Shown here piece after piece: positions 10,101 through 17,237 of a DNA stretch of 64,000 nt. Numbering within the stretch: the stretch's first letter is position 1; the number at the start of each line of letters is the position of its first letter. The position numbers and the translations under genes are program-made. The notes beneath the pieces are model-generated. The model was not told the DNA's origin. It worked only from the letters and a program-made list of their open reading frames with translations, and ran no database searches. The DNA is from Bacteroidota bacterium (GTDB taxonomy: Bacteria; Bacteroidota; Bacteroidia; B-17B0; Aurantibacillaceae): positions 62,001 to 126,000 of the forward strand of contig JADBXZ010000051.1 of assembly GCA_020403265.1 (NCBI GenBank). Reading direction: 5' to 3'.

Positions 10101-11515
10101 TAATAATTATTGTTAGCAGCAAAATATTTTACTTGATGTTTTTTTGCGAAACCCAGCAACACATTGTTAACATGCTCCTCTTCCGGTAAAGCATGTCTAT
10201 TTAATTCAACATAAAAATCATCTCCGAATTGCGCTTTATACCATAAAAATGCCTCTTCTGCCTGCGCATCGCCAACATTTAAAATGAGTGAAGGGATCTC
10301 TCCTTGTAAACCTCCAGTGGTAACAATTAAATCATCCTTTAACTGTAACAATAAACTTTTATCAATCCTTGGAACATAGTAAAATCCATCTGTAAAGCCC
10401 TTTGAACTGAGCTTACATAAATTCTCGTACCCGTTTTTATTTTTAGCCAAAAACGGAATGCTATAGCCATTGTTTTGTTTACCTCGTTCTTTGTGATCTT
10501 CGGTAACATATAACTCGCAACCAATAATGCATTTTAGTTCATTCTTTTTCGACTCTGCTTTCTCTCCCTTGTCTATTGCTTCATTATGTTTTTTAATGTC
10601 TTTGTTTTGCTTATCAATACTTTGCCAAAAAAGAAATGCACCATACATGTTCCCATGATCTGTAATAGCCAAAGCCGGCATGTTATAACTAATTGCTTTT
10701 TTAACCAAATCATCAACATCACTAACAGACTGCAGTACCGAATACTGTGTATGATTATGCAAGTGCGAAAATTTAGTAGCTAATTCATTGGGAACTGTTT
10801 TCCTGATTTGATCCTGTTCAGCTTCCCTTTCTTTAACCTCACCATTTTTCAAACGCAACTCATGCGCTAACAATTCCGTTAAATCTACATCCTGATAATT
10901 GATGAGTGTTAAATCACTAACTGTTAATTCCTTTACTTTGGTAATACCGCGCTTTATAATTTCAAAAAATACTCTTGAAGTAGCCTGCACATCAAACGCT
11001 GCGTTGTGAGCCTCTGAAAATCCCTGATTAAACAACTTTGAATAAAGCTCCGTTAAGGTGGGCCATTTATATTTACCGCCTCTTCCACCAGGTATTGCGC
11101 AATACTCTGTAGTTTCATCATTTTTAGTATCAATGACGCCTTTTCCTTCAAAGTAATTTGGTAAACCGCATCTTAAAAATTCAGAGCCAATAATATTAAT
11201 ATCAAATCCAATGTTGTGTCCACATAAATAAGTTGTTTGATTTACAACCTCACCAAATTGTTTTAAGGTATTCGTTAAATCCTGACCTTCGCTTAATGCG
11301 CGTTCGGTTGATATACCGTGAATTTGAACCGCATTAAAAGGAATGGTGTAACCAATAGGCTTGATGATGATGGCACCGTTATTAATCAGCGAACCGGTTT
11401 TATCATGCAATTGCCAGGCAATTTGAACCATGCGTGGCCAATTATCAAAGTCACTTAACGGTGCGTTGTAATTTTTGGGTAAGCCTGTGGTTTCTGTGTC
11501 AAATATTAAAAACAT
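7142..11515 (-). CDS. dnaE: DNA polymerase III subunit alpha with fused N-terminal 3'-5' exonuclease
   Basis: Catalytic subunit of the replicative polymerase. Residues ~1-195 are a DnaQ-like exonuclease with its three motifs: FDTETTGLP, HNIGFDINI and HNAAFDVQA. A PHP domain begins at ~248 (HLHNHTQYS, AITDHGNMYG). The polymerase core has the catalytic acidic motif PDIDIDFDD near 678-686. A C-terminal OB fold starts near 1285 (VSFGGIITGFENRTSKTGKA). The length of 1457 aa matches Bacteroidota DnaE proteins that carry their own proofreading domain, and is longer than the ~1160-aa E. coli protein. ATG at 11515 starts exactly on the first strand of the exonuclease. No frameshift is visible. Confidence 0.97.
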   Translation of the reverse strand: MFLIFDTETTGLPKNYNAPLSDFDNWPRMVQIAWQLHDKTGSLINNGAIIIKPIGYTIPFNAVQIHGISTERALSEGQDLTNTLKQFGEVVNQTTYLCGHNIGFDINIIGSEFLRCGLPNYFEGKGVIDTKNDETTEYCAIPGGRGGKYKWPTLTELYSKLFNQGFSEAHNAAFDVQATSRVFFEIIKRGITKVKELTVSDLTLINYQDVDLTELLAHELRLKNGEVKEREAEQDQIRKTVPNELATKFSHLHNHTQYSVLQSVSDVDDLVKKAISYNMPALAITDHGNMYGAFLFWQSIDKQNKDIKKHNEAIDKGEKAESKKNELKCIIGCELYVTEDHKERGKQNNGYSIPFLAKNKNGYENLCKLSSKGFTDGFYYVPRIDKSLLLQLKDDLIVTTGGLQGEIPSLILNVGDAQAEEAFLWYKAQFGDDFYVELNRHALPEEEHVNNVLLGFAKKHQVKYFAANNNYYIDKKSSEAHDVLLCVKDGVQKEVPIGKGRGFRFGMPNNEFYFKSSEEMCELFHDLPEAISCTQEIVDKIENYKLGRDVLLPKFKIPVEFEDERDKDPNDEGKGNRGENAYLKHLTFEGAKKRYPNMAPEIKERLDFELATMERMGFPGYFLIVSDFTTKARELGVSVGPGRGSAAGSAVAYCLGITNVDPIKYDLLFERFLNPDRISMPDIDIDFDDEGRDKVIDYVIKKYGEKQVAQIITYGTMGGKSAIRDSARVLNLPLPDADKLAKSFPDSLEADLKSLLNPKGISEKYLEKIKDRREIVEQSYNFRKLAEEKTPEADVLKQAYELEGCVRNTGVHACGVIITPDELTKFVPVTKPKEGNMLLTQFDNSVAESAGLLKMDFLGLRTLTIIKDALAMIKENHGIEIDIDAIDLNDQKALELFQRGETNGIFQFESPGMQKHLKDLKPDNFTDLIAMNALYRPGPLAYIPNYINRKHGREPIVYDLEGMDEFLKETYGITVYQEQVMRLSQKLANFTKGDADTLRKAMGKKQKDVLDKMKGKYLEGCASNGHDTAVAEKVWKDWEAFASYAFNKSHSTCYAYLAQQTAYLKAHYPSEFMASVLNHSGNIEKITFFMEECKRMGIKVLGPDVNEGQGRFSVSMDGNIRFGMASIKGVGENTVQNIVDERKKNGKYLSLFDLAKRLDNKSVNKKSLEGLALAGGFDSFEGVHRAMFFVPDQDGNTLIDRMIKYSNQTSLGNDTSQASLFGGEEEVEISEPQLPAKIEPWTALEQLSKEKEVVGFFISGHPLDPYKLVIEHRSNANCAQLKAGLEPFKNKEVSFGGIITGFENRTSKTGKAFGKLIIEDYHGSIDLMLFGKDFLDYNKFMSAGLFVFVKAKIQDRYNQPGSLEIKLNKIELLDEVKKSAFTSLKLKIKSEEVNTNLINALSHLMASHEGKSNVEFFIEDVKNNQTVRLFSKKYKVDIADELIVELTKIPSLNYELL

Positions 11516-11817
11516 TATATAAAGTAAGAATTAAGAAATTAGATTTTAGAAATTGATCTGCCTTGACGGATAAGAATTACTAAAATGTAGTTTAAAGTTA
11601 AGGAAAAAAGAGGGGTTATTTTAAGGTTGTTGAAAAGTTGCCAATTAAGACTTTTCCTAACAATTTGTAAACAGAATCTATCAGATTTTCCCCAAATAAT
11701 GTGCTTCAATTAATTCATTCAAAACCTAGCAAATATAAAGATGTCCAGACAGAACTTCAGTGGTAATATATGTGTAGTACAGTTGCGACTTTTATTACCA
11801 CAAAAGAAAACAATCTC
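11516..11817. other. Intergenic stretch upstream of dnaE
   Basis: About 300 bases between the divergently placed start of dnaE and the end of the PH-domain gene. It must hold the dnaE promoter, but I find no unambiguous TAnnTTTG box. No RNA gene, strong hairpin or conserved small reading frame was recognised. Confidence 0.4.
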
Positions 11818-12363
11818 CTACTTACTCCTCAAAATTTCTTTTATCTCTTTTAATTCTGAATGAATAGAGGCTAATAAATCTGCAGACGAATTAACATTAA
11901 CATTTTGTGATTGTTCTATTCCTCGCATAGAACGAATAACTCGCTCACGTTGATCCAAAATCAGTACCTTTAATTTTTCAGCATCATTCACACCAATGAT
12001 ACTCATGACATTTTGTTGATGACTGCTCCCTCCACCTCCAGCGGTTTCAATTTTTAATTGTGTAAGCCCAAAATATCTTAGCACCGGGCCTCCAATAAAA
12101 GCCAAGTCCTGGATATTTTCTAATGGAATTGTTTTCTCGATGTGCAAAATAATTCCTTTACTGAATTTTAAATTTTTATTTGACAACTCGCACGTTAGTG
12201 TTAGAAAAAATTTTTTGCTTAACCATTGCCCCAAACCAAATAACCAAATTGGTAAAAGAAGAATGCCAATAACGGAGCATATCAAATAAAAAGTTACAAC
12301 TAAAAAAATATAAACCTTTACTTTGTCATTAAAGGTTGCTCTGATTATTACTTGTTCTTCCAT
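11818..12363 (-). CDS. PH domain-containing membrane protein (YdbS/bPH2-like)
   Basis: Small membrane protein of the bacterial PH-domain (bPH2, formerly DUF304) family. Residues ~18-48 hold one or two transmembrane segments (IFLVVTFYLICSVIGILLLP). The bPH2 fold follows, with the family-typical stretch IPLENIQDLAFIGGPVLRYFGL and then LKIETAGGG. The C-terminal ~40 residues are polar and predicted helical (SIHSELKEIKEILRSK). The function of the family is unclear; membrane-stress or transport roles have been suggested for relatives. It is transcribed divergently from the cytochrome c peroxidase gene, with 134 bases between the two starts. Confidence 0.8.
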   Translation of the reverse strand: MEEQVIIRATFNDKVKVYIFLVVTFYLICSVIGILLLPIWLFGLGQWLSKKFFLTLTCELSNKNLKFSKGIILHIEKTIPLENIQDLAFIGGPVLRYFGLTQLKIETAGGGGSSHQQNVMSIIGVNDAEKLKVLILDQRERVIRSMRGIEQSQNVNVNSSADLLASIHSELKEIKEILRSK

Positions 12364-12497
12364 TAATTAAACAATTTTTTTAAAAAAACTTAAACTCAAT
12401 TGAACACAATAATACAACTTCGATTCCGTTTAGCAATAAGAATCCGTTATATTTTGTGCTTTCAACTTTTTTTTGTAATTTTATTCAAAATAGTGCC

Positions 12498-13730
12498 ATG
12501 AAAAAACCAAAAGTAGTTCTTTTAGTATTGCTTGTTAGTACTTTTTCTATGCTTTTAATAAATGGTTGTAGAAAAATGGATGTAAGTCCACAACCTATAA
12601 CCGAGGAGGAACTTACTGAACCTGCATTACCGGAAACAGCATATAATTATGCCAAAAAACATGGTGTTAACAGTCAATTAGCAACGCTTGGACGTGTTTT
12701 GTTTTTTGATAAGAAGTTATCCCAAAATAACACTACTTCTTGTGGTAGTTGCCATAAACAGGAATTTGCATTTGCAGATAATGTACAATTTAATAGGGGA
12801 TTTGATGGTCAATTTTTAAATCGCAACTCTACTTCCATTCAAGGTTTATTTGGATTCAAAACACCAATAGTTGATACGGTTAATGGTTTATTTCCAACTA
12901 AAGACAATCAGGAAGAATTACTATTATTTTGGGACGGAAGACAACGCAACATGGCCGACATGGTTTTAAACCCGGTTTTAAACCACAAGGAAATGAACAT
13001 TCCGAGTTTTGATGTTCTAATTGCAAAATTAAAACAAATCAATTACTACCCTCAGTTATTTAAAAATGCTTATGGTACTGAAGAGATAACAAAAGAAAGA
13101 ATTGCATTTGCAATGGAAGGCTTTTTGGCTTGCCTGAATACAAAACCAAAATCACAAAGTGAAAACCTTAACAATCCTGTTCCTGAGCCAACTGATGTTG
13201 ATAAACACTTGACAGATTTTGAAAAAACAGGTAAAAAATTATTTCATGAAAAATATAATTGTGCGAAGTGTCATGACCCGCTTTCGCAGCCAAATTTAAC
13301 AGTTAACGTTCCAAGCGGAGACTACGGCGGTGGCAATGTTCCTGTAATCATTAATCCAAACGGTGAAAAAGTGACCCTGATGTTTAACATTGGATTGGAC
13401 TTAATTCCGAAAGATCTTGGACTAGGTGGATTTACCGGATTTGCAGGCGATAAAGGGGTTTTTAAAGTTCCAACGCTGCAAAACATTTCTGTTACCGCAC
13501 CATATATGCATGATGGAAGACTTAAAACATTAGAAGAAGTTGTGGATCATTATGGACATGGCATCAATGACACAAGAACCTTGGCGCCTAACTTCAGAAA
13601 TTTAGATGGTTCAGTAAAAAAACTCAACATTAGCAGAATTGAAAGAGATGCAATAGTGGCCTTCTTAAAAACATTAAAAAATGATGATTTTTTAAATAAC
13701 CCAATGTACTCCAATCCATTTAAAAAGTAA
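12498..13730 (+). CDS. Di-haem cytochrome c peroxidase family lipoprotein
   Basis: Periplasmic di-haem peroxidase of the CCP/MauG family, expected to reduce hydrogen peroxide using cytochrome electrons. There are two c-type haem sites: CGSCHKQ in the N-terminal half and CAKCHDP in the C-terminal half. The family ending ..TAPYMHDGRLKTLEEVVDHY is present with its distal Met/His region. I choose ATG at 12498 because it places a clean lipoprotein signal at the N-terminus, with lipobox LINGC at residue ~25. The earlier in-frame ATG at 12456 only adds 14 residues that would bury the signal. The protein is 410 aa. The next gene follows after 7 bases and probably shares the transcript. Confidence 0.9.
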   Translation: MKKPKVVLLVLLVSTFSMLLINGCRKMDVSPQPITEEELTEPALPETAYNYAKKHGVNSQLATLGRVLFFDKKLSQNNTTSCGSCHKQEFAFADNVQFNRGFDGQFLNRNSTSIQGLFGFKTPIVDTVNGLFPTKDNQEELLLFWDGRQRNMADMVLNPVLNHKEMNIPSFDVLIAKLKQINYYPQLFKNAYGTEEITKERIAFAMEGFLACLNTKPKSQSENLNNPVPEPTDVDKHLTDFEKTGKKLFHEKYNCAKCHDPLSQPNLTVNVPSGDYGGGNVPVIINPNGEKVTLMFNIGLDLIPKDLGLGGFTGFAGDKGVFKVPTLQNISVTAPYMHDGRLKTLEEVVDHYGHGINDTRTLAPNFRNLDGSVKKLNISRIERDAIVAFLKTLKNDDFLNNPMYSNPFKK

Positions 13731-13737
13731 ATCGTTT

Positions 13738-14421
13738 ATGCGTCAATTCTTTATTGTCGTTTTCATAACATTTTGTACGCTCTGCTCATCTCAAGACAGT
13801 ATTGACTCATTAATTAGGGTAAACAGAAGAATAAATTATTACGTGAATGTTCAAACAAATTTATTGCTACAGCAATTTTTAAATTTTAATTCCAACATTT
13901 CAAATCCTAATCCTTACATGTTTAATGTAATTTTAACTGACAAGTATAGCGGAAATGGTTTGTTAATGGGTACAGGATTAACTGCCTCCAATAACTTTAG
14001 CAATGATGGTATTGTTGAAATAACTGATGACAGAATTAACCTCGCAACTCGTTTCGGATTTGAAAAAAAAATGTTTCAATGGCGAAAAATTATTCCCTTA
14101 TTTGGTGCTGAACTTGGTTTTGGTTACACCGAGCAACGCTTAAAAACCAAGTTAATACAAACCATTACCAATAGTGAAACAAGTTCTAAAACAACAAAAC
14201 TGTTTTTTGGGCCTGCTTTACGCGGAGGTTTAATCTATAAAATCACAAACGAATTGTTTATCGGCACCGAGTTTTATTTTAACCTGCAATTATCTATTAA
14301 TAAAACAGTTATCGTTACTAATAATCCGCAAATACCAACACAAACTCAAAACAGAACCAGTTTACCAATTGACTTTGGTTTTCAGGCACCAACAGCTTTA
14401 CTTTTAGGTTATAAATTCTAA
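13738..14421 (+). CDS. Secreted protein, probable small outer-membrane beta-barrel
   Basis: No named family recognised. A signal peptide covers residues 1-18 (MRQFFIVVFITFCTLCSSQ). The rest has alternating polar and hydrophobic strands and ends with an aromatic C-terminal residue (ALLLGYKF), as expected of a small outer-membrane beta-barrel. Segments such as GAELGFGYTEQRL and IGTEFYFNLQL look like barrel strands with turns rich in N, T and S. It lies 7 bases downstream of the peroxidase gene on the same strand, so it is probably co-transcribed, but no functional tie can be shown. The assignment to the outer membrane is an inference from strand pattern and C-terminus only. Confidence 0.65.
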   Translation: MRQFFIVVFITFCTLCSSQDSIDSLIRVNRRINYYVNVQTNLLLQQFLNFNSNISNPNPYMFNVILTDKYSGNGLLMGTGLTASNNFSNDGIVEITDDRINLATRFGFEKKMFQWRKIIPLFGAELGFGYTEQRLKTKLIQTITNSETSSKTTKLFFGPALRGGLIYKITNELFIGTEFYFNLQLSINKTVIVTNNPQIPTQTQNRTSLPIDFGFQAPTALLLGYKF

Positions 14422-14423
14422 AC

Positions 14424-15143
14424 CTAAACGCCATTTAAAAAAACTAATTCTCCTGAATTGTAGTTTATTGCACAAAGGCCAATACCCTTGCCAGAAACAT
14501 CATCATCGGCCAAATAAGTAAAAACAAAAAGCTCATTTTTATGAAGGTATATTTCATTGAACTCATTCTCAATTGAACCTTGTATGAAAAATGAATTTAA
14601 TAAATTATGCTGTCTGTAAACCTGAACTTCAATTTTATTATTAAACTTACTAATGTCAGTTACAAATACGATCCGATCGCCTTTATCTGATGGATAGGGA
14701 TGATCATTCTTAATGCTTTTTGACTCCTTAAATAAACTAAACTTCAATGGGCCGCCATCTTTTGCCTTTACAGGTTTCAAACTTATGCCTTCTTCCTTCT
14801 CAGCCTTATGCACATAGCTTGCAATTTCATTTTCCTTCAAGATTTTCTCATAATTCATAGTAATATAATACGCTTTAGAACTTTTGGATTCTAAATTTAA
14901 CAACACATGGTAATGCGTGTATTTAAAAGAACTCGTATAAGGCTTCAGCGACCTAATTGCACCGAATATGTGTAATAAATTCGCATGATTTTTATCTGAG
15001 TAAATAAAATGGATTAAATGAAGTGGGTTTAAAATCTTTCCTTTGCGACGCTTGATTATTGCTTTAATAAACAATACCAAACCATAAATAAACATCAGGC
15101 ATATAACGATAAATACTATGCTGCCTAAAACTATCACAATCAA
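14424..15143 (-). CDS. Hypothetical protein with N-terminal membrane anchor
   Basis: Not recognised. Residues 2-26 form one very hydrophobic helix (VIVLGSIVFIVICLMFIYGL) followed by a basic stretch KAIIKRRKGK, which suggests an N-out, C-in anchor by the positive-inside rule. The remaining ~200 residues are soluble and mixed, ending in a segment rich in aromatic and small residues (FTYLADDDVSGKGIGLCAINYNSGEL) that may form beta-propeller blades. It is convergent with the preceding outer-membrane gene, with 2 bases between the stop codons. There is no operon partner on its own strand. Confidence 0.6.
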   Translation of the reverse strand: MIVIVLGSIVFIVICLMFIYGLVLFIKAIIKRRKGKILNPLHLIHFIYSDKNHANLLHIFGAIRSLKPYTSSFKYTHYHVLLNLESKSSKAYYITMNYEKILKENEIASYVHKAEKEEGISLKPVKAKDGGPLKFSLFKESKSIKNDHPYPSDKGDRIVFVTDISKFNNKIEVQVYRQHNLLNSFFIQGSIENEFNEIYLHKNELFVFTYLADDDVSGKGIGLCAINYNSGELVFLNGV

Positions 15144-15258
15144 ATTTTAAGATCCTACAAAATGTAATTTAATAAATTTATTTTATCAATGAGAACCCTT
15201 AAAAACAAATGTGCGAAACACAACATAAGAAATTTAATGCTTTAACCATATGTTAAAA

Positions 15259-15393
15259 TTACATGTAACCACCCATTTGCGTTTTAATTTTTCGTTTTCG
15301 TCTTCCACCGCAATCTTTGCGTGTTTTGCAGGATTCTGCAACTATACTTAAAAGTATCAGCAATACTGTTATGTACTTTAATTTACTTAGCAT
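15259..15393 (-). CDS. Very small lipoprotein (44 aa)
   Basis: A short reading frame in an otherwise empty 338-base gap. It encodes 44 residues: a basic start (MLSKLKY), a hydrophobic core (ITVLLILLSIV), a lipobox-like AESC with cysteine 22, then a highly basic tail with a second cysteine (KTRKDCGGRRKRKIKT) ending in QMGGYM. This layout, a tiny Lys/Arg-rich lipoprotein ending in a Gly-Gly motif, looks like small uncharacterised lipoproteins I recall from other Bacteroidota, but I cannot name a family. The order signal peptide, lipobox, basic tail and stop argues that it is real. Function unknown. Confidence 0.6.
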   Translation of the reverse strand: MLSKLKYITVLLILLSIVAESCKTRKDCGGRRKRKIKTQMGGYM

Positions 15394-15481
15394 TTACTAA
15401 TATAAAGATATGAAAAAACTATGGATCAATCCATATTCATGCCATTAAATTTTACACCGACAAATGTTTAGTAATCTATTT

Positions 15482-16714
15482 CTAAAAACGTATTAACTCA
15501 ATAGTATTTTCATTTTCCCTAACCATACTTACCACCTTTATTGGGTAAGTATTGTATGCCGACATAAATTTTTTATACTTGGAAGGTTTGTAATTTACAT
15601 CGTTATATTTAAGCTCGTAAGCAGTACCACTATTTAAAGTTTTATCTACAATAAAATCAACCTCATTGCCATCAGCAGTTCGCCAAAAATGTATATCGTT
15701 TTGCTGATATATTTCACGTAACCTGGTGTATGCGTAGTTTTCGATCACTTCACCCTTATCAGTTCTATTATCGATATGGCCAAATTGCTTTATTAAAATA
15801 TTTCTTAAACCCAAATCATTAAAATAAACTTTAGGCATTTTAGTAATTTCCTTTAAAACGTTGCTGTGTTTTGGTTTTAGCAAGTGTATATGAAAACATT
15901 TTTGTAATAAGTATAAATAGTTATCTATTGCGCCACTTGATAGTTTTAAAGCTAAACCAAGGCTATTTGTATTTACCAAACTGCCGGTTTGCGAAGCTAG
16001 CAATTGTGTTAATTGAAAAAATTTAAGTTCATCTTTTAAGTTTGACTCTAACACATCTTTTCTCATGTAAGAGTTTATTAACTCTTGTAATAATTCTTTT
16101 TTGTCCTCTTCGTTTTTTTGAAGAACCACTGCCGGGTATCCACCATAATTTAAATACTCATTAAATAAATTATATAATAAGTGCTTGTTAAGGGGTTGAT
16201 TTTTATGACTTTTACGCATTAACACCAAATCATCGATTAACTCATCGCATTGCTTAAAATGTAAAAACTCCTCAAAATTTAAACTATATAATTCAAATAT
16301 TTTTTTGCGTCCGGCTAACGAGTCTTTAAAATCTTTGTTGATATAAAAGGCACTGCTGCCTGTTGCTATCACTTTCACCTTGTCTTCGTAAGTGTCGTAC
16401 AAATATTTTAAAAAATTAGATGGGTTTGCTGCATATTGAACCTCATCGATGATTAGATACAATCTTTCTTTCTTTTGCAAGGTTGAGGGATGAATAGAGA
16501 ATTTAAAAACATTTTCGGGGTGCAAATTAATTGCATTTAAAATCTCAGGATTTTCAAACGAGATAAAAAAAGCTTTTTGCTTTACGGTAAGCAAATGTTC
16601 TTTTACCTGCTTTACTACCGTTGTTTTACCAACCTGCCTGCCACCAATTAAAATACTAAAACGCTTTTCGGGTAAGTGCTTTATAATTTGCTTGAGTATC
16701 TGACTGCGCGTCAT
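15482..16714 (-). CDS. ATP-binding protein with AAA and DUF4143 domains
   Basis: P-loop ATPase of the AAA_14/DUF4143 group, widespread in Bacteroidota and often variably present between strains. The biological role is not established. Walker A is GGRQVGKTTV near residues 24-33. Walker B is LYLIIDEVQYA near 106. The sensor region is VIATGSSAFYINKD near 135. The C-terminal DUF4143 part ends with the nuclease-like element ADGNEVDFIVDK and a later YELKYND, which match the conserved E-V-D-F and E-x-K positions of the restriction-endonuclease-like fold. The length of 410 aa is usual. It is monocistronic; its start faces the AT-rich repeat region that borders the island. Confidence 0.88.
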   Translation of the reverse strand: MTRSQILKQIIKHLPEKRFSILIGGRQVGKTTVVKQVKEHLLTVKQKAFFISFENPEILNAINLHPENVFKFSIHPSTLQKKERLYLIIDEVQYAANPSNFLKYLYDTYEDKVKVIATGSSAFYINKDFKDSLAGRKKIFELYSLNFEEFLHFKQCDELIDDLVLMRKSHKNQPLNKHLLYNLFNEYLNYGGYPAVVLQKNEEDKKELLQELINSYMRKDVLESNLKDELKFFQLTQLLASQTGSLVNTNSLGLALKLSSGAIDNYLYLLQKCFHIHLLKPKHSNVLKEITKMPKVYFNDLGLRNILIKQFGHIDNRTDKGEVIENYAYTRLREIYQQNDIHFWRTADGNEVDFIVDKTLNSGTAYELKYNDVNYKPSKYKKFMSAYNTYPIKVVSMVRENENTIELIRF

Positions 16715-16789
16715 TTAAATTTTCTATCCAATAAACACAAAAATAATCATAATTTTCGCATTACAATACAATTTTATACTATATTTTTC

Positions 16790-16897
16790 ATTTTAAAAAA
16801 TAATTTTTATCATATAATTTTCAATTATTAGTTTAAAATTATCGGATAATTTTCAATTAAAAAACTCAATTAATTAATTTTCAATTAATTGAGTTTT
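16790..16897. repeat. AT-rich repeat cluster upstream of the DUF4143 ATPase
   Basis: Three copies of a short motif close to TAATTTTCAATTA begin near 16814, 16847 and 16875, about 30 bases apart. The last copy lies inside the palindrome at 16861-16897. Another palindromic core, ATTATCGGATAAT, lies at about 16838-16850. Regular spacing suggests protein-binding sites in the ATPase promoter, but slippage in AT-rich DNA is an alternative. Confidence 0.4.
16861..16897 (-). terminator. Perfect 15-bp inverted repeat, probable terminator of the former aconitase 3' end
   Basis: Two perfect 15-base arms (AAAACTCAATTAATT and its complement) flank a 7-base loop. It lies 18 bases beyond the stop codon of the aconitase-like fragment at 16915-16984, in the position where the intact gene has its own terminator (21223-21250). 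The stem is AT-rich, so termination strength is uncertain. Confidence 0.45.
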
Positions 16898-16914
16898 AAA
16901 TTTGGGTCAAATTT

Positions 16915-16984
16915 TTACGCCTTCACACTGGCTCTAATACTATTCAGTGCACCACCAGCTTTAAACCACTCAATTTGTTGAGCG
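16915..16984 (-). pseudogene. Aconitase 3'-end remnant; left copy of a 70-bp direct repeat
   Basis: The reverse strand reads [20 protein letters not shown], then KA and a stop. This is the C-terminus of the intact aconitase at 21275-21344, except for one residue (S for I). At base level 65 of 70 positions match. Upstream of it (to about 17011) a weaker match with small gaps continues, then all similarity ends. Both copies have the same orientation and lie 4.36 kb apart. The fragment is either the original gene end displaced by an insertion or a decayed paralog. Confidence 0.85.
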
Positions 16985-17036
16985 TAAGCTTTCGTTTAAG
17001 TGATTCTTAGGATTTCGTTAGAGTTTTTTAAGGTTT

Positions 17037-17200
17037 CGGGCTAAGCAACGGTTTGATTTGAAACTGTGTCTGCCGAAACGTTTTTTTAAAGATATGTGTT
17101 TTTTAGTCTTTTGCAAAATGAAAATTTCTGTCCGCGAAGCGACCTTGAATTTGCAAAAACCTTGCACGTTCGCCTGCATTGCGCCATGGCTTGCTGTTAG
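17037..17200. repeat. attC-like / cassette-boundary module A
   Basis: Lies directly downstream of the DUF262 gene. Its ends are imperfect inverted repeats: GCTAAGCAACGG at the left, and the complement of GCTAACAGCAAGCC at the right (ending CTGTTAGC). Inside are an inner arm pair around TTTGCAAA and the 16-base core TGTCCGCGAAGCGACC at 17129-17144, shared exactly with module B. This layout recalls integron attC recombination sites, although the end heptamers do not fit the canonical GTTRRRY core. Confidence 0.4.
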
Positions 17201-17237
17201 CTGTGGTGCGCCACACACAGTTTTATTTAAATGCAGG

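Noticed and set aside
12456-12497. Longer N-terminus of the cytochrome c peroxidase
   Set aside because: Adds 14 residues ahead of a clear lipoprotein signal; ATG at 12498 is better.
16715-17237. CRISPR array suspected from repeated short motifs
   Set aside because: Motifs are only ~13 bases, AT-rich, without unique spacers of constant length, and no cas genes are present.
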